Part shown: in pieces, positions 39,038 to 47,028 of the stretch
How positions within the stretch are numbered: the first letter of the stretch is position 1
How the letters are laid out: each line of letters opens with the position of its first letter
From: FEN-1219 sp963713355
GTDB lineage: Bacteria; Pseudomonadota; Gammaproteobacteria; Steroidobacterales; Rariloculaceae
Direction of reading: 5' to 3'
Assembly (NCBI GenBank): GCA_963713355.1
Contig: CAVQLK010000005.1
Span: 310,001 to 374,000 of the forward strand
DNA length: 64,000 bases
The notes under the pieces: generated by a model
What the model was told of the DNA's origin: nothing
Database searches by the model: none
The model's input: the letters and a program-made list of their open reading frames with translations, nothing else
Translations under genes and position numbers: made by a program

Positions 39038-39910
39038 ATGCAACGGATTCGAACTGCCGTATTTCCGGTCGCGGGCCGAGGAACACGTTTCCTGCCGGCG
39101 ACGAAGGCGTCTCCAAAGGAGATGCTGCCCATCGTCGACAAGCCGCTGATCCAATACGCCGTCGAGGAAGCGCTCGACGCCGGCGCGGATCGTTTGGTGT
39201 TCATCACGGGCTCCTCGAAGCGCGCCATCGAAGATCACTTCGATACCGATGCCGAGCTCGAGCGGCAGCTGGCCGAGTCCTCGAAGCACGACTTGCTGAA
39301 GCTCGTCCGCGACATCATCCCGCCCGAAGCCACCTGTATCTACGTGCGTCAGGGCGTGCCGCTCGGGCTCGGTCACGCCGTGCTCTGCGCGAAGCAGGCC
39401 GTCGGCGACGAGCCGTTCTTCGTGCATCTCGCCGATGACTTGATCTACGGCGACGTCGGCTGCCTGAAGCAGATGCGCGCGCACTTCGAGAAGCACGGCG
39501 CGAGCGTGCTCGGCGTCGAAACGGTGCCGCGCGACCAGACCGGCAGCTACGGCATCGTGGCCGTGCAGAAGGAGTCGAGCGGAGCGCAGCGTGTCATGCG
39601 CATCGTCGAGAAACCGAAGCCGGCCGATGCGCCGTCGAATCTCGCTGTCGTCGGCCGATACATCCTCACGCCGGCCATCTTCGCGAAGCTCGAGCGCACT
39701 CAGCGCGGCGCCGGTGGCGAGATTCAGCTGACGGACGGCATCGCGAGCTTGATGGACGACGAGCCGGTGCACGTGCTGCCGTTCGCCGGAATCCGCTACG
39801 ACTGCGGCAGCAAGCTCGGCTATCTGCGCGCGATGGTCGAGTACGGGCTGCGCCATCCCGAGCTCGGCGAGAGCTTCCGCGCCTACCTCGACAACGTCCG
39901 CGAGCGCTAG
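39038..39910 (+). CDS. galU: UTP-glucose-1-phosphate uridylyltransferase
   Basis: GalU makes UDP-glucose for envelope polysaccharides. The 290-residue nucleotidyltransferase has the N-terminal signature VFPVAGRGTRFLPATKASPKE, MLPIVDKPLIQYAVEEA, the metal/sugar site LADDLIYGD and the VEKPKPADAPSNLAVVGRYI segment, all typical of bacterial GalU. It converges with the CoA-transferase gene, leaving 4 bp between stops. A palindrome overlaps its translation-initiation region. Confidence 0.97.
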   Translation: MQRIRTAVFPVAGRGTRFLPATKASPKEMLPIVDKPLIQYAVEEALDAGADRLVFITGSSKRAIEDHFDTDAELERQLAESSKHDLLKLVRDIIPPEATCIYVRQGVPLGLGHAVLCAKQAVGDEPFFVHLADDLIYGDVGCLKQMRAHFEKHGASVLGVETVPRDQTGSYGIVAVQKESSGAQRVMRIVEKPKPADAPSNLAVVGRYILTPAIFAKLERTQRGAGGEIQLTDGIASLMDDEPVHVLPFAGIRYDCGSKLGYLRAMVEYGLRHPELGESFRAYLDNVRER

Positions 39911-39914
39911 GGGC

Positions 39915-41084
39915 TCACCAGGTCGCGGCGCTGGCGCGGACTTCGTCGTTGTGCTCGCCGAGGCGCGGCGGGTAGCGGCGGTACGTCGGGCCGTTCGATT
40001 CGAACCGTATCGGCGCGGCGATCGATCTGACGATGCCGATCAGCGGATGCTCGAGCTCGACGATCATGCGGCGAGCGAGGACGTGCTCGTCCGTCAAGGT
40101 CTCGTCGGGAAAGTTGATCGGCCCGGCCGGAATGCCCGCGGCGACGAGCTCCTCGACCCATTCGGCCGCCGTGCGCGCCGCGAGTAGCCGCTCGAGCTGC
40201 GCGATCAGCTCGGCACGATTCGCGTTGCGCGCCGCGTTCGTTGCGAAGCGCGCGTCGACCATGAGAGTGGCCTCGACGCCGAGAATCTTGCAAAACTTTG
40301 CCCACAGCCGTTCGTTGCCGACGGCGATGATCATCGTCTTGTCGCGCGCCCGCACGGGTTGATACGGCGTCACGTTCGGGTGCGCATTGCCGAGCCGCGC
40401 GGGGCGCTTGCCCGTGGCGAAATAGCTGGCTCCAATGTTAGCGAGCCAGGAGATCTGCGCGTCGACGAGCGCCACGTCGACGAGCTGGCCCACGTTGCTG
40501 CCACCGACCCGGTCGCGTGCGTACAGCGCCGCAAGCACGCCCATGCAGGTGTAGAGGCCGCCCGAGATGTCGGCCATCGGCGCAGGAAACCGGCTAGGCC
40601 CGCCATCGACGGGCCCAGTGAGCGCCATCAAGCCCGCTTCGCCTTGCGCGATGATGTCGTAGCCCGCGCGGTTCGCTTTCGGGCCCGTGTGGCCGTAGCC
40701 GCTGATCGCGCCGTAGACGAGCCGCGAATGCCGGCCGCGCAGCGTCGTCGGGTCGAGCTGCGCGCGCGCCAGCGACTCGAGCCGCGGATTGTTCGTCAGA
40801 AACACGTCGGCGCGGCCGGTCAGCGTTTGCAGCACGCGCAAGTCGTCGGCGTTCTTGGTGTCGAGCTCGATGCTGCGCTTGTTGCGATTGATCGCGAGAA
40901 AGTACGCGCTCTCGCCTTCGAGGAACGGGGGTCCCCAGGTGCGCGCCTGATCGCCATCGCCGGGGCGCTCGACTTTGATGACGTCGGCGCCGAGGTCGCC
41001 GAGCAGCATCGCGCAGTACGGGCCCGCGAGCGCCTCCGTCATGTCGACGACTTTGATTCCTTCGAGCGGTGCGCTGTCGGTCAC
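39915..41084 (-). CDS. CaiB/BaiF-family (class III) CoA-transferase
   Basis: A 389-residue family III CoA-transferase. Markers are the start LEGIKVVDMTEALAGPYCAMLLGDLGADVIKVE, RNKRSIELD, the catalytic Asp in MADISGGLYTCMGVLAAL, and GPINFPDE near the C-terminus. These enzymes move CoA between acids such as formyl/oxalyl, carnitine or aromatic acids; the acceptor here is not evident. The gene lies next to the TnpB element and, beyond it, a LigK-type aldolase, so a role in aromatic or dicarboxylic acid catabolism is possible. Confidence 0.9.
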   Translation of the reverse strand: MTDSAPLEGIKVVDMTEALAGPYCAMLLGDLGADVIKVERPGDGDQARTWGPPFLEGESAYFLAINRNKRSIELDTKNADDLRVLQTLTGRADVFLTNNPRLESLARAQLDPTTLRGRHSRLVYGAISGYGHTGPKANRAGYDIIAQGEAGLMALTGPVDGGPSRFPAPMADISGGLYTCMGVLAALYARDRVGGSNVGQLVDVALVDAQISWLANIGASYFATGKRPARLGNAHPNVTPYQPVRARDKTMIIAVGNERLWAKFCKILGVEATLMVDARFATNAARNANRAELIAQLERLLAARTAAEWVEELVAAGIPAGPINFPDETLTDEHVLARRMIVELEHPLIGIVRSIAAPIRFESNGPTYRRYPPRLGEHNDEVRASAATW

Positions 41085-41106
41085 GCTCTCTCCGGCTTGT
41101 GCTCTA

Positions 41107-41140
41107 TTGACATGCCCCCCGGCCTAAAAGCCGGGGATTC
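41107..41140 (-). mobile_element. Right end of the TnpB element (IS605/IS1341 type)
   Basis: Read on the minus strand, CCCCGGC (complement of 41130-41136) and GCCGGGG (41116-41122 complement) form a hairpin with a TTTTAG-type loop. The TnpB stop codon TAG lies in it (GIPGF-stop). The hairpin is followed by GGCATGTCAA. TCAA is the usual last tetranucleotide of IS200/IS605 right ends; it ends at 41107. The 20 nt beyond (41087-41106, minus strand) would be the guide of the omega-RNA. Confidence 0.65.
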
Positions 41141-42170
41141 CCACAACGGGCGAGTGATGTCCCACTCGGAGAATGTTCAACGCGGCGTTTTGGTCACGAT
41201 CATGTACGGAACCGCAGTCGCCACATGTCCACTCTCTTATTCCAAGGTCTGCGATACCCTTCGGCCTCTGCTCGGGCAGGCAGCCGCAAGCAGAACAAAC
41301 CCGGGTACTGAATCGCTCGTTCACTTCCTCGTACCAAGCTCCGCGCGCAATCGCTTTGTAGCGCAGCATGTTTCGGAAGGACGACCAGCCTGCATCGAGT
41401 ACGGACTTCGCCAGTCTGGTCTTGGCGAGTCCTGCGGCGTTCACGTTTCCGACCGCGATGTAGTCGAAGTCTCGCACGATGCGATGCGAGGCTTTGTGCA
41501 AGAAGTCGCTCCGCGCATTCTTGATCCGCGCGTGGATGTTGGTAGCGAGGCGCCTTTTGTGTGCGCGCTGCGCCTGCGCCAGCTTGCCGGCAAGTTTGGC
41601 GAGGTGTTTAGGGTTCTCGATCTTCTCGCCGGTCGAGAGCGCCGCAAGGTGCTTCAATCCGAGGTCGATCCCTAGTTCGCGCTCGATCGCGCGCGGCGCC
41701 ACATCGGGTATCTCGACCACGATGTTCAGATACCAGCGCCTGCGCGAGTCCTGAGCGAAGTTCGTGCCGTCTTTGATCTTGCCTTGCGGCAGCGATCGCG
41801 AGTACCACACGCGGAAGGTATTGCCGGCGAATCGGAACGCGTTCCCTTCGCGCTTGAGGTCTCTGCCTTTGAGCGGTACCCAGCCGAGGCAGCGGCGCCC
41901 GCGATAGCGCAGGAACGGCCTTCTGTGCTGTTTGCGAGACTTGGCGTATTGCTCGCAGACCGCGTTGACGGCGCCCGAGTGAAGGCCGAGCTCCTTGCTC
42001 GATCCGGTCGTGAGAATGTTCAGATCGAAGCCGCTGGGCCATTTCTTGTTCCAGGTCAGCGCGGACTTCTGCACATCGATGCAATAGTTCCAGACGCAGT
42101 TGACGGCCAGCGCTTGCTGGTGAAGCAGGCCCCCGAGGTTCTTGACGCGGTAGCGGTAGACTTGAATCAT
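41124..42170 (-). CDS. tnpB: TnpB, RNA-guided nuclease of an IS605/IS1341-type element
   Basis: A 348-residue TnpB. The N-terminal region (MIQVYRYRVKNLGGLLHQQ) is the helix-turn-helix/wedge part; RuvC-I is GIDLGLKHLAALSTG with its Asp; RuvC-III is VHDRDQNAALNIL with its Asp; the zinc finger is VCSACG...CGDCG. RuvC-II, normally (V/I)xEDLNV with a catalytic Glu, reads AVGNVNAAGL, so that Glu is Gly. An acid in EEVNERFST may replace it. No tnpA is adjacent, so the element cannot transpose alone. The ATG is the conserved start; a GTG 9 bp upstream is possible. GC is slightly lower than in the neighbours. Confidence 0.88.
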   Translation of the reverse strand: MIQVYRYRVKNLGGLLHQQALAVNCVWNYCIDVQKSALTWNKKWPSGFDLNILTTGSSKELGLHSGAVNAVCEQYAKSRKQHRRPFLRYRGRRCLGWVPLKGRDLKREGNAFRFAGNTFRVWYSRSLPQGKIKDGTNFAQDSRRRWYLNIVVEIPDVAPRAIERELGIDLGLKHLAALSTGEKIENPKHLAKLAGKLAQAQRAHKRRLATNIHARIKNARSDFLHKASHRIVRDFDYIAVGNVNAAGLAKTRLAKSVLDAGWSSFRNMLRYKAIARGAWYEEVNERFSTRVCSACGCLPEQRPKGIADLGIREWTCGDCGSVHDRDQNAALNILRVGHHSPVVGIPGF

Positions 42171-42179
42171 TCGCGGCAC

Positions 42180-42318
42180 GATTCTATCGCACTGCGCGAA
42201 CGTCTGCGGGCGGGTGGGCGCGCAGCTGTTCGCGCTCGACGGCGAACCGGATCACATTCCACTGTTGCTCGGAGCGGCGCTTTCTCTCCGTCGTGAACGA
42301 TGGGGTTTCCGCGCGGCT
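42180..42318. other. Non-coding flank between the TnpB element and the palindromic repeat
   Basis: About 140 bp that should contain the left end of the TnpB element and the sequence upstream of it. No recognisable gene. On the minus strand an open frame (SEQQWNVIRFAVEREQLRAH) looks like the end of a broken coding sequence, but I cannot identify it. Confidence 0.3.
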
Positions 42319-42415
42319 AGGAACCTGTCCGAGCAATGGCGGCCGTCGGAGGGCGCACCCTCGATGCCGATGGGGCACGCGCCGCCGTAGGTGGTCATTG
42401 CTCGGGCAGGTTCCT
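42319..42415. repeat. 97-bp palindromic repeat (MITE/REP-like) with 20-bp arms
   Basis: The arms are AGGAACCTGTCCGAGCAATG (42319-42338) and, inverted, CATTGCTCGGGCAGGTTCCT (42396-42415); they match at 19 of 20 positions. The interior is GC-rich (GGCGGCCG against GCCGCCG) and partly self-complementary. It lies 43 bp upstream of the aldolase gene and ~140 bp from tnpB, so it may be a passive relative of that family or an unrelated REP pair. Its RNA would form a long hairpin. Confidence 0.7.
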
Positions 42416-42457
42416 ATCATAGGCGCCGGTCTTTCCACGAGTGACAGGAGACAACGC

Positions 42458-43162
42458 GTGCAGAACAACGTCGCCGTCCGCAATATCGAGCGCGCTGACT
42501 TCGGCGTCGTGAAGGAGCTAGGCGAGCTCGGCGTCGCGACGGTCCACGAAGCGCAGGGCCGCACGGGCTTGCTGCACCCGTATATGCGGCCCATCTACGC
42601 CGGCGCTCGCGTCGGCGGCAGCGCGATCACCGTTCTGCTGCACCCCGGCGACAACTGGATGCTGCACGTCGCCGTCGAGCTCGCGAAGCCCGGCGACATC
42701 ATGGTCGTCGCGCTCAGCGCGCCGAACTCCGACGGCATGTTCGGCGACCTGCTCGCGACGTCGTTCCGTGCACGCGGGGTTCTCGGCCTCGTCATCGACG
42801 CCGGCGTCCGCGACGTCAAGGACCTCACGGAGATGAAGTTTCCGGTCTGGAGCCGCGCGATCTCGGCGAAAGGCACCGTCAAGGCCACGGTGGGGTCCGT
42901 CAACATTCCCGTCGTCTGCGCCGGCATGCTCGTGAGCCCCGGCGACGCGATCGTCGCCGACGACGACGGCGTCGTCGTCGTTCCGCGCCACAGCGCGGCG
43001 GCCGTGCTCGAGTCGGGTAAGAAGCGCGTCGCGAACGAGGAGCAGAAACGAGCGAAGCTCGCTGCCGGCGAGCTTGGCCTCGACCTGTACAAGATGCGCG
43101 AGCCGTTGGCGAAGGCCGGCCTTGTCTACTACGACAAGCCGAGCGACGTCGACAAGACCTGA
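42458..43162 (+). CDS. ligK: 4-carboxy-4-hydroxy-2-oxoadipate aldolase/oxaloacetate decarboxylase (LigK/GalC type)
   Basis: A 234-residue RraA-fold class II aldolase. The strings LGVATVHEAQGRTGLL, MRPIYAGARVGGSAITVL, HPGDNWMLHVAVE, DGMFGDLLATS and VIDAGVRDVKDLTEM match LigK/GalC, which cleaves the protocatechuate 4,5-pathway or gallate intermediate to pyruvate and oxaloacetate. The metal Asp in the GVRD motif is kept. GTG start after ACAGGAGACAAC. No other ring-cleavage gene is in the window; oxaloacetate decarboxylase may be its real role. A CoA-transferase lies on the other side of the TnpB element. Confidence 0.87.
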   Translation: MQNNVAVRNIERADFGVVKELGELGVATVHEAQGRTGLLHPYMRPIYAGARVGGSAITVLLHPGDNWMLHVAVELAKPGDIMVVALSAPNSDGMFGDLLATSFRARGVLGLVIDAGVRDVKDLTEMKFPVWSRAISAKGTVKATVGSVNIPVVCAGMLVSPGDAIVADDDGVVVVPRHSAAAVLESGKKRVANEEQKRAKLAAGELGLDLYKMREPLAKAGLVYYDKPSDVDKT

Positions 43163-43169
43163 CAGGCGT

Positions 43170-44717
43170 TCAGTCCGCGATCGTCGGCAGGAAGCGCGGC
43201 GCGGGGAATGGGCCGCGCACGCGCTCGATCGCAGCTGCGAGTGCCAGCAGCAGCGGTTCCTCGGCCGGTTTCCCGATGAGGCTCACGCCGAGCGGCAGCT
43301 CGTTCGCGAGCGTCACAGGCACCGTGATGCTGGGATAACCCGTCGCGGCCGCGAGGCGCGAGCTGCTCGCCCCGAACGAGTCGCCGGCAGCGTAGTCGAT
43401 GCGCCAGGCCCGGCCGTTCGTGGGGGCGACGAGGGCATCGAGATCGTGCTCGGCGAGCAGCTCGGCGAGCGTCGTGCGGGCCGCGGCCGCCGTCTCCAGC
43501 GCCGCGGCATAGCCTGCATCGGCGGTGCCGCCGCCGTCGCGGGCCGCGACCAGCAGCTCTTGCCCGAAATGCGGCATGACGTCGGCCGCCCGCGCCGCGT
43601 TGAACGCGATGAGCTCGTCGAGCGTGCGCGGGCCGTTCTCGACGCCCGCGAGATAGAGGCCGAGGTCGTCTCGAAACTCGGCGAGCAGGATGGCGAATTC
43701 CGCTTGCCCGACCGCGGGGCTGAGCGCGGCTTGCACGGGATCGACGAGCACGACGCCGGCGCGCCGCAGCCCGTCCAACGCTTGCGTGAAAGCCGCTTGG
43801 ACGGCTGCGTCGCGGCCCGCGCCGTTGAAGTCGCGGATGACGCCGACACGGAGTCCCGCGACGTCGGCCGGAGCTGCCAACGCGGCACCGGCCTCGGCGA
43901 GGACGGACAACAGCAGCGCGGCGTCGGCCACCGTGCGCGCCAGCGGGCCGGCCGTGTCCTGGCTGTGCGCGATCGGCACGATGCCGCGCTGGCTCACGGT
44001 GCCGATCGCGGGCTTGATGCCGACGACGCCATTGACGCCGGCGGGACAGACGATCGAGCCGTCGGTCTCGGTGCCGACGGCGAACGGCGCGAGGCGTGCG
44101 GCGATTGCCACGGCGGAACCGCTCGACGAGCCGCACGGGTTGCGGTCGAGCACGTACGGGTTGCGCGTCTGGCCGCCGACGCTGCTCCAGCCGCTCGTCG
44201 ATTTCGTCGAGCGGAAATTCGCCCACTCGCTCAAGTTCGTCTTGCCGAGCACGACGGCGCCCGCTGCGCGCAGGTTCGCGACGACGTCGGCATCGGCTCG
44301 CGCGCGATGCTCTGCGAGCGCGAGCGAGCCGGCGCTCGTCGCCATGTGGTCGGCCGTGTCGATGTTGGCTTTGAGCAAGACGGGGACGCCGTGCAGCGGC
44401 CCGAGCGTGCCGCGCTCGCGCTGCTCGTCGAGGCTTCGGGCGATCGCTTCGGCGTCGGGATTGATCTCGATGACGGCCGACAGCGTCGGCCCTGCATCGT
44501 CGAGCGCCGCGATCCGGCGCAGGTACGCCTGCGTGACGTGCAGAGCGGAAACTCGGCCCGCCGCGAGCTCGGCGCGCAGTGCGACCGCGTCGAGCCCGAC
44601 GATGTCAGCATCGCCGAGCTCGCTGGGGACGATGTCCGCATCGCCGGGCTCGCTGCGTCCGCAGCCGACGAGCGCGAGCAGTGCCGCGGTCGCGGGAATC
44701 AGCCGATAGCTCGACAT
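43170..44717 (-). CDS. Amidase-signature lipoprotein
   Basis: A 515-residue amidase with the Ser-cisSer-Lys triad: Lys in VLLKANIDTADHMATSAGS, the cis-Ser and nucleophile region in CGSSSGSAVAIAA, and GTETDGSIVCPAGVNGVVG. An N-terminal lipobox (LLALVGCGRSE) indicates attachment to the outer or inner membrane. Related exported amidases hydrolyse amides or act on peptides; the substrate is unknown. The chosen start is the Met before SSYRLIPATAALLALVGC, since the longer frame is poor. It converges with ligK, 7 bp apart, and is divergent from the LuxR/VOC gene. Confidence 0.9.
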   Translation of the reverse strand: MSSYRLIPATAALLALVGCGRSEPGDADIVPSELGDADIVGLDAVALRAELAAGRVSALHVTQAYLRRIAALDDAGPTLSAVIEINPDAEAIARSLDEQRERGTLGPLHGVPVLLKANIDTADHMATSAGSLALAEHRARADADVVANLRAAGAVVLGKTNLSEWANFRSTKSTSGWSSVGGQTRNPYVLDRNPCGSSSGSAVAIAARLAPFAVGTETDGSIVCPAGVNGVVGIKPAIGTVSQRGIVPIAHSQDTAGPLARTVADAALLLSVLAEAGAALAAPADVAGLRVGVIRDFNGAGRDAAVQAAFTQALDGLRRAGVVLVDPVQAALSPAVGQAEFAILLAEFRDDLGLYLAGVENGPRTLDELIAFNAARAADVMPHFGQELLVAARDGGGTADAGYAAALETAAAARTTLAELLAEHDLDALVAPTNGRAWRIDYAAGDSFGASSSRLAAATGYPSITVPVTLANELPLGVSLIGKPAEEPLLLALAAAIERVRGPFPAPRFLPTIAD

Positions 44718-44777
44718 GTCGGGGCGGCGCCGGGTGGGGGAGGGAAATGACGGTAGCGGAACGCTACCATCTGCGCC

Positions 44778-45446
44778 ATGTCCTTCGCGCGTAAGCTCGC
44801 TCACCGCCGAGGCCGCCCGCCGCACGACGACGTTTTGACGCCCGCCGAATGGGCGATCGTGCACGCCGTTAGGCACGGGCTCAGCAACGCACGGATCGCC
44901 GTGCGCCGCGGCGTCAGCCGCGACGCCGTGAAGTTCCATGTTCGCAACGCCATCGAGAAGCTGGGCCTGCGAAGCCGCAAGGATCTGCAGCGCTGGCCCG
45001 GTGTGCCGAAAGATAGCGCTGCTTATCGCCGCACGAGCAACCAGGAGATCTCCATGACGACGACCCGCGAGCTCGGCCTAGGCCCGATCGGCCAAATCTC
45101 GCGCACGGTGCGCGACATCGACGAAGCCTGCACGTGGTACGGCCAGGTGCTCGGGCTCAAGCATCTCTACACGTTTGGCAAGCTCGCCTTCTTCGATCTC
45201 GGCGGCACGCGGCTCTACTTGAGCGCCGAGGGCGACGCGGCCGAACAGGAGTCAGTTCTCTATCTGCGCGTCGACGACATCGGTGCCGCATATACGGAGC
45301 TCAGCGCGCGCGGCGTGGACTTCAAGGGCGCGCCGCATCTGATCCATCGGCACGCCGACGGGACCGAGGAGTGGATGGCGTTCTTCAAAGACCCCGAGGG
45401 CCGGTTTCTGGCGCTGATGTCGCAGGTGCGGCCGAAGCAGCGCTGA
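44778..45446 (+). CDS. LuxR-type HTH fused to a VOC (glyoxalase-fold) domain
   Basis: A 222-residue fusion. Residues ~1-75 are a LuxR/GerE helix-turn-helix (DVLTPAEWAIVHAVRHGLSNARIA, DAVKFHVRNAIEKLGLRSRKDL); residues ~100-222 are one VOC domain (GQISRTVRDIDEACTWYGQVLGL, GTRLYLSAEG, MAFFKDPEGRFLALMS). The VOC metal ligands are not fully evident. The VOC half has its own Met at residue ~92 with a possible ribosome site (AGGAGATCTCC), so it could also be made separately. Such fusions may be sensors where the VOC binds a small molecule. Its 3' end overlaps the convergent WYL gene by 62 bp. Confidence 0.85.
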   Translation: MSFARKLAHRRGRPPHDDVLTPAEWAIVHAVRHGLSNARIAVRRGVSRDAVKFHVRNAIEKLGLRSRKDLQRWPGVPKDSAAYRRTSNQEISMTTTRELGLGPIGQISRTVRDIDEACTWYGQVLGLKHLYTFGKLAFFDLGGTRLYLSAEGDAAEQESVLYLRVDDIGAAYTELSARGVDFKGAPHLIHRHADGTEEWMAFFKDPEGRFLALMSQVRPKQR

Positions 45447-46422
45447 CAGCTGCAATCGCTGGGGGCGCCGCCGAGGTGCCCGCATACGCCGCGGCGACGG
45501 CGTTCGCCGTCGCAATCACGTAATCCCGCAGCTCCCTCGGCTCGAGAACCTCGATCTCGACGCCGTAGGCGAGCGCGAACTGCTTGGCCTCATCCGGCGC
45601 GTCGAACCGCAGCGACACGCGAAAACGCTCTCCGTCCTGGACTTTTTCCAGGATGCGCCAGCTCCGATAGCAGACCCACGGCAGGATGTGGTTCGTCACG
45701 ACGAACGTCGCGTCGTAGCGCGGCAAATGCTCGCGGAAGCGATTCGTCGAAGCTTCCCAATACGCCGCGAGATCGAAGTCCTTCGGCCGTTCAGCGCGCA
45801 CGGCCACGATCTCCGGAGAGCGAATGCGCGAAACGCGATAGGTCCGCCGTTCATCGCCGTGGGCGGCAATCAGATACCAGCGATTCGCGCGTGCCACGAG
45901 CCCGAGCGGGTCCACCTCGCGCACGCTGGACTCGCCGTCGGCCTTCTCGTAGAGGAACTTCAGCCGTTGGCCGCTCCAGAGCGACTCGAGGATCAGCGGC
46001 AAGCTCGTCAGCGACTCGGCGGAGTCGCGCCAGTTGCGCGAATCGATGAGCAGGCGTTGTCGCACGAACTCGGCCTGCTCGCGCACGCCGACGGGCAGGG
46101 CGGCACGCAGCTTGAGCCAGGCCGCGTCGGCCGCCTCCTTGATGCCGAGCTCCGCGAGCAAGGCAGGCGGGCGCGCCAGAAACAGCGAGCGAATCTCCGC
46201 GGGCGTCAAGCCCGTGAGCTTCGTCTCGTATCCGTCGATGAGGCGCCAGCCGCCGCCCGTACCGCGCTCCGCGATGACGGGGACTCCGGCGCCGCTAAGC
46301 GCATCCATGTCGCGGAGGATCGTTCGCTGCGAGACCTCGAGCCGTGACGCCAGCGTCTCGGCCGTCATGCGGCCGTTGGCCTGGAGCAAGAGAACGATGG
46401 AGATCAGCCGGTCGGCGCGCAT
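45385..46422 (-). CDS. WYL-domain transcriptional regulator (YafY family)
   Basis: A 345-residue regulator: N-terminal DeoR/HTH_11 winged helix (RADRLISIVLLLQANGRMTAETLASRLEVSQRTILRDMDALS), then GLTPAEIRSLFL and the WYL domain with RWYLIAAHGDERRTYRVSRI and a C-terminal WCX region. WYL proteins sense ligands and act on divergent genes. It is divergent from the DHFR-like gene across a 90-bp gap containing a strong inverted repeat, so control of that gene is likely. The C-terminal ~35 residues are a low-complexity Ala/Pro tail that overlaps the VOC gene. Confidence 0.9.
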   Translation of the reverse strand: MRADRLISIVLLLQANGRMTAETLASRLEVSQRTILRDMDALSGAGVPVIAERGTGGGWRLIDGYETKLTGLTPAEIRSLFLARPPALLAELGIKEAADAAWLKLRAALPVGVREQAEFVRQRLLIDSRNWRDSAESLTSLPLILESLWSGQRLKFLYEKADGESSVREVDPLGLVARANRWYLIAAHGDERRTYRVSRIRSPEIVAVRAERPKDFDLAAYWEASTNRFREHLPRYDATFVVTNHILPWVCYRSWRILEKVQDGERFRVSLRFDAPDEAKQFALAYGVEIEVLEPRELRDYVIATANAVAAAYAGTSAAPPAIAAVSAASAAPATSAPETGPRGL

Positions 46423-46443
46423 GGGTTGTACCGTATAGGTCAA

Positions 46444-46464
46444 TCATGACATCACGTGTCATGA
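46444..46464. promoter_or_regulatory. Probable operator of the WYL regulator
   Basis: TCATGACA (46444-46451) and TGTCATGA (46457-46464) form a perfect 8-bp inverted repeat with a 5-bp TCACG spacer, centred between the divergent regulator and DHFR-like genes, about 22 bp before the regulator start. This is the layout expected for an autoregulated, HTH-bound operator. Confidence 0.6.
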
Positions 46465-46512
46465 ACCCGCGACTAGCGTGACGTTACGTTGACCAGTAAA
46501 GGAGGGAAGCCG

Positions 46513-47028
46513 ATGCGACGCATCCGTTACTCGGTCGCGATGAGCCTCGACGGCTATATCGCGGGGCCGAACGGCGAGCACGACTGGATCGAGCTGGATC
46601 CCCTAGCGGCCGCCGGCTACTTCAAGGCGTTCTACGCGCAATTCGATACGGCGATCATGGGGCGCAAGAGCTACGAGCAAGCCGGCGGCGGAGTGTCGCC
46701 GTTCAAGACGTACGTCCTGTCGCGCACGCTACGCCCCGGCAAGCATGGCAAGGTCACGGTGCTGGGGGCCGACGCTCTCGAGCGCGTCGCGGCGCTGCGT
46801 GAAGAACCTGGGAAGGACATCTGGCTCTGGGGCGGCGGCGAGGCGTTCGGGAGCCTCGCGGAGGCGGGCCTCGTCGACACCCTTGAGATCGGTCTCGCTC
46901 CCGTGCTGCTTGGCGGGGGCCGCAAGGTCATGGAGGGGTGCAGTCGCCGCATCAAGCTCGTGCAGCGCACGGCGGAGCTCGAGCTGCCGGGCTACACCTT
47001 GTTGGTCTACGACGTTCAGACACCGTAG
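46513..47028 (+). CDS. RibD C-terminal/dihydrofolate reductase-family protein
   Basis: A 171-residue DHFR-fold protein of the RibD_C group: MRRIRYSVAMSLDGYIAGPNGEHDWI, ATTIMGRKSYE-like TAIMGRKSYEQAGGG, WLWGGGEAFGSLAEAGLVD and LAPVLLGGGRK are the family's NADPH-binding and core motifs. Members are often regulated by the WYL neighbour; the substrate is unknown. AAAGGAGGGAAG lies just upstream of the ATG. The last codons and stop lie within the arm of the palindromic element 47021-47175, so the original C-terminus may have been altered. Confidence 0.87.
   Translation: MRRIRYSVAMSLDGYIAGPNGEHDWIELDPLAAAGYFKAFYAQFDTAIMGRKSYEQAGGGVSPFKTYVLSRTLRPGKHGKVTVLGADALERVAALREEPGKDIWLWGGGEAFGSLAEAGLVDTLEIGLAPVLLGGGRKVMEGCSRRIKLVQRTAELELPGYTLLVYDVQTP

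Noticed and set aside
42184..42594. Minus-strand gene between tnpB and ligK
   Set aside because: The frame runs through the palindromic repeat and the antisense of ligK; only its last ~40 codons look protein-like and match nothing known to me.
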